The notes: generated by a model from the letters alone, not told the origin. 64,000 bases of DNA from Pseudomonas wadenswilerensis (GCF_900497695.1 NZ_UIDD01000003.1:1-64000), one strand, 5' to 3'. Positions 53,525-64,000 are shown, counted from the first letter of the stretch. Numbers and translations are program-made.

Positions 53525-56500
53525 ATGGATCTCAACCGTCGGCAGTTCTTCAAGGTCGCAGCAGTTGGCCTTGGAGGCTCGAGCCTGGCGGCGTTGGGCA
53601 TGGCCCCGACACCTGCCTTCGCCGAGCAGGTGCGCCACTTCAAGCTGGCGCACACCAAAGAGACCCGCAACACCTGCCCCTACTGCTCGGTCGGCTGCGG
53701 CCTGATCATGTACAGCCAGGGTGATGCGGCCAAGAACGTGGCGCAGAACATCATCCATATCGAAGGCGACGCCGACCATCCGGTGAACCGCGGTACGCTG
53801 TGCCCGAAAGGCGCCGGCCTGCTCGACTTTATCCACAGCCCCAGCCGTTTGCAGTACCCCCAGGTGCGCAAGGCGGGGAGCAACGAGTGGACGCGGATTT
53901 CCTGGGATGACGCGCTTGACCGTGTCGCCGACCTGATGAAAGCCGACCGTGACACCAACTTCATCGAGAAGAATGCCCAGGGCCAGACCGTCAACCGTTG
54001 GCTGAGCGTAGGCTTCCTGGCCGCCTCGGCGTCTTCCAATGAAGCCGGCTACATGACCCACAAGGTCATTCGCAGCCTTGGCATGCTGGGGTTCGATAAC
54101 CAGGCACGTGTCTGACATGGCCCGACGGTGGCAAGTCTTGCCCCGACGTACGGCCGTGGAGCCATGACCAACCACTGGACCGATATCGCCAACGCGAATC
54201 TGATCCTGGTGATGGGTGGCAACGCTGCAGAAGCCCATCCCTGTGGCTTCAAATGGGTGACCGAGGCCAAGGCCCACAACAAGGCCCGTCTGATCGTGGT
54301 CGACCCGCGTTTTACCCGAACCGCTTCGGTGGCCGACTATTACGCGCCAATCCGCACCGGCAGTGATATTGCCTTCATGGGCGGGTTGATCAATTTTCTG
54401 CTGAGCAACGACAAGATCCAGCACGAGTACGTGCGCAACTACACCGATGTGTCGTTTATCGTCAAAGCCGGTTTCAGTTTCGAAGACGGCCTGTTCAGTG
54501 GTTACGACGCGGCCAAGCGCAGTTACACCGACAAGTCCGGCTGGGGCTACGAAATCGGCGAGGACGGCTTTGCCAAGGTCGACCCGACGCTGCAGGACCC
54601 ACGCTGTGTCTACCAGTTGATGAAGCAGCACTACAGCCGCTACACCCTGGAACTGGCCAGCCAGATCTGCGGTATGCCGGCCGACAGCATGCGCAAGATC
54701 TGGGAAGAGATCGCTACTTGCTCGCAACCGGGCAAGACCATGACGATTCTTTATGCCCTGGGCTGGACTCAGCATTCGATCGGCTCGCAGATCATCCGCA
54801 GTGCCGCCATGGTCCAGTTGCTGCTGGGCAACGTCGGCATGCCGGGTGGCGGAGTCAACGCCTTGCGTGGGCACTCCAATATCCAGGGGCTGACAGACCT
54901 TGGGCTGTTGTCCAACCTGCTGCCGGGTTACCTGACCCTGCCCGCGGATGCCGAGCAAGACTACAACGCCTACATCGCCAAGCGTGCGCCCAAGGCACTG
55001 CGGCCGGGGCAGCTGTCCTACTGGCAGAACTATGGCAAGTTCCATGTCAGCCTGATGAAGGCCTGGTATGGCGCCAACGCCACAGTCGAGAACAACTGGG
55101 GCTATGACTACCTGCCGAAGCTGGATATTCCCGGTTACGACGTGTTGAAGATGTTCGACATGATGGCCAAGGACCAGGTCAACGGTTACTTCTGCCAGGG
55201 CTTCAACCCGATTGCCGCCTTGCCCGACAAGAACCGCGTTACCGCCGCCCTGAGCAAGCTCAAGTGGCTGGTGGTGATGGACCCGCTGGCCACCGAGACC
55301 TCGGAGTTCTGGCGCAATGCCGGGCCGTTCAACGATGTCGAAACGGCCAGTATCCAGACCGAAGTCATTCGCCTGCCCACCACCTGCTTTGCCGAGGAGG
55401 ATGGCTCGCTGGTCAACAGCAGCCGCTGGTTGCAATGGCACTGGAAGGGCGCCGAAGGGCCGGGACAGGCGCGTACCGACGTGCGCATCATGAGCGAGCT
55501 GTTCCTGCGCCTGCGCGAGCGTTATCAGCGCGACGGCGGCGCTTGGGCCGAGTCGATCCTCAAACTCAACTGGCCCTACAAGGTGCCCGAAGAGCCGACG
55601 CCGGAAGAAATCGCCAAGGAGTTCAGTGGCTACGCCGTGGCCGATGTCACCGATGCCTCGGGGGCGCTGGTCAAGGCCGGGCAGCAACTGGCCGGCTTCG
55701 CCCAGCTCAAGGACGATGGCAGCACCGCCTCCGGTTGCTGGATTTTCTCTGGCAGCTGGACCGAGCAGGGTAACCAGATGGCCCGGCGCGACAACGCCGA
55801 CCCGTACGGGATGAAGCAAAACCTGGGCTGGGCCTGGGCCTGGCCGATGAACCGACGGATTCTCTACAACCGTGCCTCGGCCGACCCTCAAGGCAAGCCG
55901 TGGGCGCCGAACAAGCGCCTGGTGTGGTGGAACGGCAAGGCGTGGGGCGGCACCGACGTGCCGGACTTCAAGGTCGATGCGGCGCCGGAGTCGGGGATGA
56001 ACCCGTTCATCATGAACCCTGAAGGGGTCGCGCGCTTCTTTGCCCTGGACAAGATGGCCGAAGGGCCATTCCCCGAGCATTACGAGCCGTTCGAGACGCC
56101 GATCGGGATCAACCCGTTGCACCCGAACAACAAGCAGGCGACCAGCAACCCGGCCGGGCGGGTGTTCGATTCGGTGTGGGACAGCCTGGGGCAAGCCAAG
56201 GACTTCCCTTACGCGGCCACCAGCTACCGCCTGACCGAGCACTTCCACTTCTGGACCAAGCACTGTCCGATCAACGCCGTGACCCAGCCCGAGCAGTTTG
56301 TCGAGATCGGCGAAGCCCTGGCCAAGGAGAAGGGTATCGCCGCCGGTGACCGGGTACGGGTCTCCTGCAAGCGTGGGCATATCGAGGCAGTTGCGGTGGT
56401 GACCAAGCGGATCCGGCCGTTGCAGGTCAACAACCAGACCGTGCACCAGATCGGCATTCCGTTGCACTGGGGGTTTACCGGGGTAACCCGGCACGGCTAC

Positions 56501-56590
56501 CTGACCAACACCCTGGTGCCGTTCCTCGGTGATGGCAACACCCAGACCCCGGAATCGAAGTCGTTCCTGGTCAACGTGGAGAAAATCTGA
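53525..56590 (+). CDS. fdoG: Formate dehydrogenase-O type alpha subunit, selenocysteine-containing
   Basis: A molybdenum bis-MGD enzyme that oxidises formate to CO2 in the periplasm and passes electrons to the membrane quinone pool. One reading frame of 1022 codons interrupted by TGA at 54113-54115, read as selenocysteine 197: the context [19 protein letters not shown] matches the known FdnG/FdoG active site. The protein is 1021 residues. A twin-arginine signal (NRRQFFK, residues 4-10) directs Tat export. A [4Fe-4S] site is formed by Cys51, Cys54, Cys58 and Cys93. AGGAG precedes the ATG. The stop overlaps fdoH (TGATG). Confidence 0.96.
54113..54155 (+). promoter_or_regulatory. UGA(Sec) codon and bacterial SECIS element
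   Basis: The TGA is followed after 11 nt by a hairpin at 54127-54144: GG, a bulged T, GGCAA-GTC-TTGCC, CC. The bulged U and the GU in the apical loop are the features SelB recognises in E. coli fdhF and fdnG. Confidence 0.9.
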
Positions 56591-57540
56591 TGGCCAGCCA
56601 AGACATCATCGCCCGTTCGGCCACCACCACCGCCCCTTCGTCTATCCGTCAGCAGGAGGAAGTGGCCAAGCTGATCGACACTACCAAGTGCATCGGTTGC
56701 AAGGCCTGCCAGGTGGCCTGTTCGGAATGGAACGAGCTGCGTGACGAGGTTGGCCACAACCATGGCACCTACGACAACCCGCAGGACCTGAGCGCCGAAA
56801 CCTGGACCCTAATGCGCTTCACCGAGCACGAGACCAGCGAGGGCAACCTGGAGTGGCTGATCCGCAAGGACGGTTGCATGCACTGCGCCGACCCCGGCTG
56901 CCTGAAGGCCTGCCCGAGCCCGGGAGCGATCATCAAGCATGCCAACGGCATCGTCGACTTCAACCAGGACCATTGCATCGGTTGCGGTTACTGCATCACC
57001 GGCTGCCCGTTCAACATCCCGCGGATCTCGCAGAAGGACCACAAGGCTTACAAATGCACCCTGTGTTCCGACCGCGTGTCGGTGGGGCTGGAGCCGGCCT
57101 GCGTGAAAACCTGCCCGACCGGCGCCATCGTCTTCGGCACCAAGCAGGACATGAAGGAGCATGCCGCCGAGCGCATCGTCGACCTCAAGTCCCGTGGTTT
57201 CGACAACGCCGGCCTGTATGACCCGGATGGCGTCGGCGGTACCCACGTGATGTACGTGCTGCACCACGCCGACACACCGAGGATATACGCAGGCCTTCCG
57301 GACCAGCCGATCATCAGCCCGCTGGTCGGCTTGTGGAAAGGTGTGACCAAGCCGCTGGCGCTGCTGGCCATGGGCGCGGCGGTGCTGGCCGGGTTCTTCC
57401 ATTATGTGCGCGTCGGCCCGCAACGGGTCGAAGAAGACGAGCACCCCAGCCCGCCGGATGCCAGCGTGCATGTGGTCGATCCAGCGGTGCATGTCTATGA
57501 CCCGAACCGGCCAGGTGGGCAAGGGGAGGAACGACCATGA
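56590..57540 (+). CDS. fdoH: Formate dehydrogenase beta (iron-sulfur) subunit
   Basis: It carries electrons from the alpha subunit to the cytochrome b subunit. The protein is 316 residues with four cysteine clusters for four [4Fe-4S] centres ([11 protein letters not shown] about 34-44; [31 protein letters not shown]...CVKTC). A C-terminal membrane helix (about 254-274) anchors it, and a charged tail follows. Translationally coupled on both sides by overlaps (TGATG and ATGA). Confidence 0.96.
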   Translation: MASQDIIARSATTTAPSSIRQQEEVAKLIDTTKCIGCKACQVACSEWNELRDEVGHNHGTYDNPQDLSAETWTLMRFTEHETSEGNLEWLIRKDGCMHCADPGCLKACPSPGAIIKHANGIVDFNQDHCIGCGYCITGCPFNIPRISQKDHKAYKCTLCSDRVSVGLEPACVKTCPTGAIVFGTKQDMKEHAAERIVDLKSRGFDNAGLYDPDGVGGTHVMYVLHHADTPRIYAGLPDQPIISPLVGLWKGVTKPLALLAMGAAVLAGFFHYVRVGPQRVEEDEHPSPPDASVHVVDPAVHVYDPNRPGGQGEERP

Positions 57541-58190
57541 ACGACAAACCGATCCTGCGCTACAACGCCAACGAGCGGACCAACCACTGGCTGGTGGCGA
57601 TCCTCTTCATCATGGCCGCGTTGTCGGGGCTGGCGCTGTTTCACCCGGCGCTGTACTGGCTCAGCCATCTGTTCGGTGGCGGGCCCTGGACGCGCATATT
57701 GCATCCGTTCATGGGCGTGCTGATGTTCGTGTTCTTTCTTGGCCTGGTGCTGCGTTTCTGGCGGGCGAACTACTTTATCGCCAACGATCGCCTGTGGCTC
57801 AAACGCATCGACCGGGTGATGCGCAACGAAGAGGAGGGCGTACCGCCGATCGGCAAGTACAACCCCGGGCAGAAGCTGCTGTTCTGGACGCTGCTGCTGT
57901 GCATGCTGGTCCTGTTGATCAGCGGCGTGGTGATCTGGCGCGCCTATTTCAGCAGTTACTTCGGCATCGGCTCGATTCGCCTGGCAACCCTGCTGCATGC
58001 GCTGGCGGCGTTCGTGCTGGTGCTGAGCATCATCGTCCACATCTACGCCGGCATCTGGATCAAGGGCTCGGTCAGCGCCATGCTGCATGGCTGGGTCAGC
58101 CGCGCCTGGGCGAAAAAACACCATGAGCTGTGGTATCGGGAGGTGACCGGCGACAAACAACCGGAGCCGCCGATCAACAAAAAAGGATGA
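57537..58190 (+). CDS. fdoI: Formate dehydrogenase gamma subunit, cytochrome b556
   Basis: A membrane dihaem cytochrome b that reduces quinone. The protein is 217 residues with four membrane helices (about 18-38, 52-72, 112-132 and 150-170). Histidines in the helices (for example HWLVAIL near residue 17, HALAAFV and HIYAGIW near 155-172) fit haem and quinone ligation. It overlaps fdoH by 4 bp. Confidence 0.95.
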   Translation: MNDKPILRYNANERTNHWLVAILFIMAALSGLALFHPALYWLSHLFGGGPWTRILHPFMGVLMFVFFLGLVLRFWRANYFIANDRLWLKRIDRVMRNEEEGVPPIGKYNPGQKLLFWTLLLCMLVLLISGVVIWRAYFSSYFGIGSIRLATLLHALAAFVLVLSIIVHIYAGIWIKGSVSAMLHGWVSRAWAKKHHELWYREVTGDKQPEPPINKKG

Positions 58191-58194
58191 GCGC

Positions 58195-59118
58195 TTGAGT
58201 ACTCTTCTGGAACCCGGGCAGATTGAAGCGGCGGCCAGCACGCCGCCGTTTCTCTATCTGCCGCCGAAGAACCTGTTCGCCTTGCGCGCGCAGCGGCTGG
58301 AGCTATTGGCCGAGGGCAACCCGCTGGCGGATTACCTGCGCTTGCTGGCCGGCCTGTGCCAGGTACAACAGGGCCTGCTGGACCAACCGCCTGCCGCAGC
58401 CCCCAGCGACACTGAGCGCCAGCGCCTGTGTGTCGAGCACGGCTTGCCACCGCTGGCGGCCGACAGCCTGGTGCGCGAAGGGCATTGGCTGGCTTATCTG
58501 CAGGCGTTGTTGCAGCGCTATCCGGCTTCGCGTGGCGCTGTGGCGGATGCGGTGGCAGTACTGCAGCGTGCTGCCGACGAACAGCGCAAGCTCTGGGCCA
58601 TCGCCTTGCTCACAGGCCAGTACAGCCTGGTACCGGCGGCGTTGGTGCCGTTTCTCGGCGCCGCGTTGCAGGCCGCCTGGAGCCATTGGTTGCTGAGCCT
58701 GCAGGGTGTCGAGTTGAAGGCGGCGGACAGCCTGTGCCAATGCCCGGCCTGTGGCTCACCGGCGATGGCCGGGGTGATCCGCCACCGCGGCAAGTACAAC
58801 GGCCTGCGTTACCTGGTGTGTTCGCTGTGTGCCTGCGAATGGCATGTGGTGCGGGTCAAGTGCGTGTACTGCGAGCAGAGCAAGGACCTCAAGTATTTCA
58901 GCTTTGAGGACGACCGCCATGCCAGCGCCAAGGCACCGCTGCAGGCCGAGTGCTGTCCGGGCTGCAACGCCTATCTCAAGCACATCTACCTGGAAAACGA
59001 CGCCGATGCCGAAGCGCTGTCGGCCGACCTGGCCAGCCTGGCGCTGGATATGCGCCTGGATCAGGAAGGATTTCAGCGCCTGGCGCCGAACCTGTTGCTG
59101 GCGCCGGGAGGGGAGTGA
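58195..59118 (+). CDS. fdhE: Formate dehydrogenase accessory protein FdhE
   Basis: A cytoplasmic factor needed for maturation of Tat-exported formate dehydrogenase; it binds the catalytic subunit before export. The protein is 307 residues. A helical N-terminal half is followed by rubredoxin-like cysteine pairs: CPACGSP (about 182-188), CSLCACEW, CVYCEQS and CCPGCNAY. The start is TTG at 58195 (MSTLLEPGQ), 4 bp after fdoI, with GGATGAG in front; an ATG start would lose conserved sequence. Confidence 0.93.
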   Translation: MSTLLEPGQIEAAASTPPFLYLPPKNLFALRAQRLELLAEGNPLADYLRLLAGLCQVQQGLLDQPPAAAPSDTERQRLCVEHGLPPLAADSLVREGHWLAYLQALLQRYPASRGAVADAVAVLQRAADEQRKLWAIALLTGQYSLVPAALVPFLGAALQAAWSHWLLSLQGVELKAADSLCQCPACGSPAMAGVIRHRGKYNGLRYLVCSLCACEWHVVRVKCVYCEQSKDLKYFSFEDDRHASAKAPLQAECCPGCNAYLKHIYLENDADAEALSADLASLALDMRLDQEGFQRLAPNLLLAPGGE

Positions 59119-59161
59119 GATCGGGTCTACACTGAGGTTTTGCCCATACCACCCGAACCCT

Positions 59162-59246
59162 GTGGGAGCTGGCTTGCCAGCGATGCAGACGCTGCGGTCC
59201 ATCGCCAGGACTGTAGTGATGCCATCGCTGGCGAGCCAGCTCCCAC
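59162..59246. repeat. REPIN element between fdhE and selA
   Basis: Two inverted REP arms, GTGGGAGCTGGCTTGCCAGC (59162-59181) and its mirror ending GAGCCAGCTCCCAC (59233-59246), 85 bp in total. The full hairpin lies inside the probable fdo-sel transcript. Confidence 0.9.
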
Positions 59247-59277
59247 TAGGTCAACGCTGAAGTTGAGAACCGTCTGA

Positions 59278-60693
59278 ATGCCGTCCAACCTCGCCAAGCT
59301 CCCGACCCGCCTGCCCTCCATCGACACCCTGTTGCGTCACCCCGCCAGCCTCCCGCTGATCGACCGCTACGGCCGCGACGCTGTCCTGGCCAGCCTGCGC
59401 CAACTGCTCGACGACCTGCGCGACGACGCCAGGCTCGGCCAGCTGGATGCCGCCGAACTGGCTGCCCCTGTGCTGCTTGGCCGCGCCGGCGAGCGCCTCA
59501 TTACCCGGCACCGCAGTCAGGTCCGCCGGGTGTTCAACCTCACCGGCACGGTGTTGCACACCAACCTGGGGCGGGCCTTGCTGCCCGAGGAAGCCATCGA
59601 CGCCGTGCAACGGGCTGCCCGCTACCCGCTCAACCTCGAATTCGACCTGGCCAGCGGCAAACGCGGCGACCGCGATGACCTGATCGAAGGCCTGATCCGC
59701 GAGCTCACCGGCGCCGAGGCCGTCACTGTGGTCAACAACAACGCCGCTGCTGTGCTGCTGGCGCTCAACAGCCTGGGCGCACGCAAGGAGGGGATCATCT
59801 CGCGTGGCGAGCTGATCGAGATCGGTGGCGCTTTTCGTATTCCCGATATCATGGCCCGCGCCGGGGTCAAGCTGCATGAAGTGGGCACCACCAACCGTAC
59901 TCACGCCCGCGATTACGAAGCGGCCATCGGCCCGCGCAGCGGCCTGTTGATGCGCGTGCATTGCAGCAACTACAGCATCCAGGGCTTCACCACCCAGGTG
60001 CCGACGGCAGAACTGGCGCAGTTGGCCCATCGCCACGGGTTGCCGTTGCTGGAAGACCTGGGCAGCGGCAGCCTGCTCGATCTCAGCCGCTGGGGCTTGC
60101 CGGCCGAGCCTACCGTGCGCCAGGCCCTGGCTGATGGCGCCGACATCGTCACCTTCAGCGGCGACAAACTGCTGGGCGGGCCCCAGGCGGGCATCATCGT
60201 CGGGCGCAAGGACTTGATCGCGCGGATCAAGAAGAACCCTCTCAAACGCGCCTTGCGGGTCGACAAGCTTACCCTTGCGGCACTTGAAGCCGTGCTGGCT
60301 TTGTACCGCAACCCCGATCTGTTGGCCGAGCGCCTGCCCAGCCTGCGCCTGCTGACCCGGCCGCAGGCCGATATCCTCCAGCAGGCCGAGCGCTTGCTGC
60401 CAGCGTTGGCACAACAGCTGGGCGACCACTGGACGGTCAGCGCAGAGCCTGCGCTGGGCATGATCGGCAGTGGCAGCCAGCCGGTGGCGCGCTTGCCCAG
60501 TGCGGCCTTGTGTCTGCGCCCACAGGTCTCCAAGCGCCTGCGCGGGCGCACCTTGCATGGCCTGGAGAGCGCGCTGCGGGCCCTGCCGATTCCGGTACTC
60601 GGACGCATCGATGACGATGCCCTGTGGCTGGACCTGCGCCAACTCGATGACGAAGCCGCGTGGTTGGCGCAGTTGTCGCAGGTGCAGGTGTGA
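59278..60693 (+). CDS. selA: L-seryl-tRNA(Sec) selenium transferase
   Basis: A PLP enzyme that converts Ser-tRNA(Sec) to Sec-tRNA(Sec) using selenophosphate. The protein is 471 residues (E. coli about 463). The PLP lysine is Lys297 in [11 protein letters not shown], and the conserved [14 protein letters not shown] (about 86-99) is present. It is 31 bp after the REPIN; the ribosome site (TTGAGAA) is weak. The stop overlaps selB (GTGA). Confidence 0.96.
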   Translation: MPSNLAKLPTRLPSIDTLLRHPASLPLIDRYGRDAVLASLRQLLDDLRDDARLGQLDAAELAAPVLLGRAGERLITRHRSQVRRVFNLTGTVLHTNLGRALLPEEAIDAVQRAARYPLNLEFDLASGKRGDRDDLIEGLIRELTGAEAVTVVNNNAAAVLLALNSLGARKEGIISRGELIEIGGAFRIPDIMARAGVKLHEVGTTNRTHARDYEAAIGPRSGLLMRVHCSNYSIQGFTTQVPTAELAQLAHRHGLPLLEDLGSGSLLDLSRWGLPAEPTVRQALADGADIVTFSGDKLLGGPQAGIIVGRKDLIARIKKNPLKRALRVDKLTLAALEAVLALYRNPDLLAERLPSLRLLTRPQADILQQAERLLPALAQQLGDHWTVSAEPALGMIGSGSQPVARLPSAALCLRPQVSKRLRGRTLHGLESALRALPIPVLGRIDDDALWLDLRQLDDEAAWLAQLSQVQV

Positions 60694-62609
60694 TTGTCGG
60701 TACCGCCGGGCATATCGACCACGGCAAGACGGCCCTGCTCGAAGCCCTGACCGGCCAGGCGGGCGACCAGCGTCGGGAAGAGCGCGAGCGCGGCATGACC
60801 ATCGACCTCGGTTATCGCTATGCCGCCCTGACCGAGGGCGCACCTCTTACCGGCTTTATCGATGTGCCCGGCCACGAACGTTTTATCCACAACATGCTCG
60901 CTGGCGCCCAGGGTATCGACCTGGTGCTGCTGGTTGTCGCTGCTGATGACGGGGTGATGCCGCAAACCCGCGAGCACCTGGCGATTGTCGAATTGCTGGG
61001 CATTCCCCAGGCCCTGGTGGTGATCAGCAAGTGCGATCGGGTCGAGCCGCAGCGGGTGCAGGAAGTACAAGTCCAGGTCAGTGCGTTGCTGGCGGCCGGG
61101 CCTTATACGGGCGCGGCGCAGTTCGTGGTTTCCAGTGTGACGGGTGAGGGTATCGAGCCGCTGCGCCTGGCCTTGCTGGCGGCCCAGGGCGAGGTCAGCC
61201 AGCGCCGTAGCCAGGGCGGTTTTCGCCTGGCCATCGACCGCGCGTTCGCAGTAGCTGGCGCCGGCATCGTGGTCACTGGTACCGCGCTGGACGGGCGTGT
61301 GCAACTGGGCGACACCCTGCTGCTGGGCAAAGCCGGCAAGCCGGTGCGGGTGCGTGGCCTGCATGCGCAGAACCAGGTGGCTGCCGAGGCCCATGCCGGG
61401 CAGCGAGTCGCCCTGAACATCAGCGCCGAGCGCCTGGACCTTGAGCAGATTCACCGCGGCGACTGGCTGCTTGCCGAGTGGCTGCACGCGCCGACCCAGC
61501 GCCTGGATATCGAGCTGCAGCTACTGGCCAGCGAACTTCGCGCCTTCGAGCATTTCATCCCGGTGCACCTGCACCTGGGCACCCAGGATGTCACCGCCCG
61601 GGTGGCTTTGTTGCAGGGCGAGCAGTTGCTGCCGGGCGCGCGCATGTTCGCCCAGTTGCTCAGTAATGCACCGCTGCAGGCGGTTCACGGTGATCGGCTG
61701 GTACTGCGTGACCAGCGTGCACAACGTACCCTTGGGGGGGGCCGTGTACTCGACCCCTTTGCGCCTGCCCGCCAGCGCCGCAGCGAGGCGCGCATCGCCC
61801 AGTTGCAGGCATTGGCCTGCGCCAACAGCCTGGAACAGGCCCTGCCGGCACTGCTCGCCAGTGACGACATCGGGCTCGACCCACAGCGCCTGGAGCGTCA
61901 GTTCAACCGCCTGCGCAGCAGTTGGCAACTACCCGCCAATGTCCAGGTAATCGCTACCCGGCAAGGACCGCTGCTGTTCACCGATGAGCATTGGCTTGCA
62001 CTGCAAACCGCAGTGCTGGAGGGGCTGGCGCGTTTCCATGAGCAGGAGCCGGATCAGCTCGGCCCTGATCGCGATCGTTTGCGTCGCTTCATTGCCCTGG
62101 CACTGGAACGTCCGGCATTCATCAGCCTGGTGGATGAGCTGCTCGCCGGCGGCAGGTTGGTCGGTAGCGGGCCCTGGCTGCATCTGCCCGGGCACCAGAT
62201 ACGCTTGAGCGATGCCGACTCCCAGCTGTGGAGCCAGTTGCAACCGTTGCTTGAAGAAGGCACGTTCGATCCGCCCTGGGTACGCGATCTGGCCAGGTCG
62301 GTAAAAGCCGATGAGGCCGAGGTGCGCTTGTTGCTGCGCAAGCTCGGGCGCTTGGGGCAGGTGCACCAGGTGGTGCGCGATCTGTTCTATCCTGAGGCCA
62401 CGATCCGGCAAATGGCGGCTATGCTCTTGCAGCTGGCCAGCGATGACCCGGTGGTGCAGGTCGCAGCGTTTCGCGATGTCTTGGGGATCGGCCGCAAACG
62501 CAGCGTGCAGATACTCGAGTACTTCGACCGCATCGGCCTCACCCGGCGTGTTGGCGATCGGCGGCAGATTCGCGCCGACAATGCCCTGGCCCAATCGCCC
62601 GGGCAGTAA
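60690..62609 (+). CDS. selB: Selenocysteine-specific elongation factor SelB
   Basis: A GTPase that brings Sec-tRNA(Sec) to ribosomes halted at UGA next to a SECIS hairpin. The protein is 639 residues: GTPase domain with GHIDHGKT (7-14), DVPGHERF and SKCD, then EF-Tu-like domains II-III, and a C-terminal array of winged helices (about 375-639) that binds SECIS. Start at GTG 60690 ([12 protein letters not shown]), overlapping the selA stop; an ATG 30 bp upstream is possible but less likely. The gene ends 9 bp before the Sec tRNA. Confidence 0.95.
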   Translation: MIVGTAGHIDHGKTALLEALTGQAGDQRREERERGMTIDLGYRYAALTEGAPLTGFIDVPGHERFIHNMLAGAQGIDLVLLVVAADDGVMPQTREHLAIVELLGIPQALVVISKCDRVEPQRVQEVQVQVSALLAAGPYTGAAQFVVSSVTGEGIEPLRLALLAAQGEVSQRRSQGGFRLAIDRAFAVAGAGIVVTGTALDGRVQLGDTLLLGKAGKPVRVRGLHAQNQVAAEAHAGQRVALNISAERLDLEQIHRGDWLLAEWLHAPTQRLDIELQLLASELRAFEHFIPVHLHLGTQDVTARVALLQGEQLLPGARMFAQLLSNAPLQAVHGDRLVLRDQRAQRTLGGGRVLDPFAPARQRRSEARIAQLQALACANSLEQALPALLASDDIGLDPQRLERQFNRLRSSWQLPANVQVIATRQGPLLFTDEHWLALQTAVLEGLARFHEQEPDQLGPDRDRLRRFIALALERPAFISLVDELLAGGRLVGSGPWLHLPGHQIRLSDADSQLWSQLQPLLEEGTFDPPWVRDLARSVKADEAEVRLLLRKLGRLGQVHQVVRDLFYPEATIRQMAAMLLQLASDDPVVQVAAFRDVLGIGRKRSVQILEYFDRIGLTRRVGDRRQIRADNALAQSPGQ

Positions 62610-62618
62610 TCCGTACAA

Positions 62619-62714
62619 GGAAGGCAATCGCGCCCGGTGGCGCGGCCGGGCTTCAAACCCGGTTGGGGACGGCAGCCGTTCCTGGGCAGGTTCGACTCCC
62701 GCTGCCTTCCGCCA
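62619..62714 (+). tRNA. selC: tRNA-Sec (TCA)
   Basis: A 96-nt tRNA with the features of selenocysteine tRNA: an 8-bp acceptor stem (GGAAGGCA with TGCCTTCC), a very long variable arm, anticodon TCA at 62653-62655 in loop CTTCAAA, and 3' GCCA. It starts 9 bp after selB and ends 4 bp before the convergent asparaginase stop codon. It is probably cut from the selAB transcript. Confidence 0.95.
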
Positions 62715-62718
62715 TTTT

Positions 62719-63711
62719 CTACTGTGCGCGCTCGCCGCACAGGTCCAGGGCGAACCAGTGCTCCGCCGCCTGCACATCCAGCCCGGTGCCGAGCAAGGCG
62801 AACATCTTGCCCAGCGCAGCTTCGCGGGTCATGCCGCCAGCGCTGACCAGGCCGGTGTCGCGCAAGCGGCTGCCGGCCGCATAAGTATCGAAGTGCACCG
62901 CACCTTCCGGGCACTGGCTGATAGCAGCAATCAACACCCCGCCTTGGCGAGCGTCGTGCAATGCATCCAACAGGTCCTGATCGTCCGACGGCCCGGTGCC
63001 GCTGCCGTAGCACTCCAGCAGCAGGCCTTGTACACCGCTGGCCAGCAGGCCGCGCAGATGACCGACCTGCAGCCCGGGGAACACCGGCAACACCATCAGG
63101 TTTACCGGTTGGCATGGCTGGCGATAATCCAGGCAGGCCGGGATCGTCTCGACGCGTTGCCCATCGCGTTCACGCGGCAGCGTGGCGAAGGCATCGAAAG
63201 CCTCGCTGCGCAGCTTCGAAGCGCGCGCGCCATGCAACAGCTGGCCGTGGAAATACAGCTGCACACCGTTGTCGATACCCGTCGCCATCAAGCGCAGGGC
63301 GCCGCAGAGGTTGTCCCAGGCGTCGCTGTCGGGGGCGCCGGCCGGCAACATCGAGCCGGTCAGCAGCACGGGTACCGGCAGGCCGAGCAGCAGGAACGAC
63401 AGTGCCGCGGCGGTGTAGGCCAGGGTGTCGGTGCCGTGCAGCAGGAGGATGCCGTCATGGCCATCGCGCTCGACCGCTTCGACAATCGCCTCGCGCATGG
63501 CCAGCCAGTTGCCTTGCTGCATATTGGCGCTGTCGATCAACGGCGTCAGTTCGTGCAGGCGCCAGGTCAGCAGCGGCGCATCGGCCAGCTGTTGCAGGTG
63601 CTCACGCATGCGCGCTTCGAAGCCACCGGCAGGCGCCAGGCCTTGCGGGGTTTGCAGCATGCCGATGGTGCCGCCGGTGTACAGGACTAGAAGGTTCTTG
63701 ACTGCACGCAT
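62719..63711 (-). CDS. ansA: Type I (cytoplasmic) L-asparaginase
   Basis: It hydrolyses asparagine to aspartate and ammonia. The protein is 330 residues, with both catalytic signatures: TGGTIGM (about 12-18, first nucleophilic Thr) and LLHGTDTLAYTA (about 89-100, second Thr-Asp pair). There is no signal peptide, so the cytoplasmic type I enzyme rather than the periplasmic one. It converges on the Sec tRNA. Confidence 0.92.
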   Translation of the reverse strand: MRAVKNLLVLYTGGTIGMLQTPQGLAPAGGFEARMREHLQQLADAPLLTWRLHELTPLIDSANMQQGNWLAMREAIVEAVERDGHDGILLLHGTDTLAYTAAALSFLLLGLPVPVLLTGSMLPAGAPDSDAWDNLCGALRLMATGIDNGVQLYFHGQLLHGARASKLRSEAFDAFATLPRERDGQRVETIPACLDYRQPCQPVNLMVLPVFPGLQVGHLRGLLASGVQGLLLECYGSGTGPSDDQDLLDALHDARQGGVLIAAISQCPEGAVHFDTYAAGSRLRDTGLVSAGGMTREAALGKMFALLGTGLDVQAAEHWFALDLCGERAQ

Positions 63712-63752
63712 GAGAAATTTCCGGGCAGGTGAGAGAAAAGCGGGGGAGGGGG

Positions 63753-63783
63753 AAGCCGCCCACGAACGGGGCGGCTTTTTCTG
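63753..63783. terminator. Hairpin upstream of asparaginase
   Basis: AAGCCGCCC-ACGAAC-GGGGCGGCTTTTT. The T-run is on the forward strand, yet the gene that ends here (symporter) is on the reverse strand, where a C-rich stretch follows. Orientation is therefore unclear. Confidence 0.6.
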
Positions 63784-63792
63784 CAGTATGGA

Positions 63793-64000
63793 TCAGCGCT
63801 GGGTCTGAGCCTGACCGACAGCCACTTCAGCCTCGGCTTCAGCAACCGGCTTGACCGGCCAGGCTTGCGGGTCCAGGTCGAGGTCGGAAAACTTCGACGC
63901 ATCGAACACCGGCTGGGCGATACCGGCGCGGCGCTGTTCGTCGTAGTCGCGCATCACGCGCAGGCCGACCTTGAACAGCAGGGCCAGGGCGATCAGGTTG
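63793..64000 (-). CDS. Sodium:alanine/glycine symporter, C-terminal part
   Basis: 69 codons run off the window edge. The translated end reads NLIALALLFKVGLRVMRDYDEQRR, the last membrane helix and cytosolic start of AGCS-family transporters, followed by an Ala/Glu/Val-rich tail ending AQTQR. The bulk of the gene lies beyond 64000. It is reverse strand, upstream of asparaginase and in the same direction. Confidence 0.7.
   Translation of the reverse strand, partial: NLIALALLFKVGLRVMRDYDEQRRAGIAQPVFDASKFSDLDLDPQAWPVKPVAEAEAEVAVGQAQTQR

Noticed and set aside
53525..54115. Separate truncated formate dehydrogenase gene followed by a second gene from 54128
   Set aside because: The frame continues through a UGA in a conserved selenocysteine context with a SECIS hairpin, so it is one gene.

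Overview
The window is a chromosomal segment of a Pseudomonas, most like the P. putida / P. entomophila group. The evidence is the gene order birA-coaX-SPOR protein-tRNA(Tyr,Gly,Thr)-tufB-tRNA(Trp)-secE-nusG, the full rpl/rpo/str/S10/spc/alpha supercluster, then katA, a bacterioferritin-type gene, uvrA, an MFS gene, ssb and fdoGHI-fdhE-selAB-selC. Protein lengths and REP-type repeats also fit. Species is inferred from recalled gene order, not from a search.

Layout. 1-800: 3' end of an rRNA operon (23S end, 5S, terminator). 900-3040: birA, coaX and a small SPOR-like membrane protein. 3150-4890: tRNA-tufB-tRNA unit. 4930-16800: secE-nusG, rplKA, rplJL, rpoBC. 17000-21400: rpsL-rpsG-fusA-tufA. 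21500-35210: S10, spc and alpha operons ending with rpoA-rplQ. Several borders between transcription units have the same design: an intrinsic-terminator hairpin followed at once, or overlapped, by a sigma70-type promoter.

35300-42500: catalase, a ferritin-like protein lacking the bacterioferritin haem ligand, uvrA (reverse strand), an MFS exporter with a YajR-like C-terminal domain, and ssb.

42700-53190 is the accessory part. It has a three-gene type I secretion system (ABC transporter, HlyD-family adaptor, TolC-family channel), a LuxR/NarL-type regulator whose receiver domain has lost its phosphorylation residues, and a convergent 1548-residue repeat protein that is the obvious candidate substrate. 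The substrate carries three nearly identical tandem repeats of about 154 residues and no RTX nonapeptides. I see no LapD/LapG-type retention genes.

53500-62714 is a selenium cassette: a Tat-exported formate dehydrogenase whose alpha subunit has an in-frame UGA (Sec197) followed by a SECIS hairpin, then the FeS and cytochrome b subunits, fdhE, a REPIN element, selA, selB and the selenocysteine tRNA gene. Only selD is missing from the machinery seen here. The window closes with a type I asparaginase and the C-terminus of a sodium:alanine symporter, both on the reverse strand.
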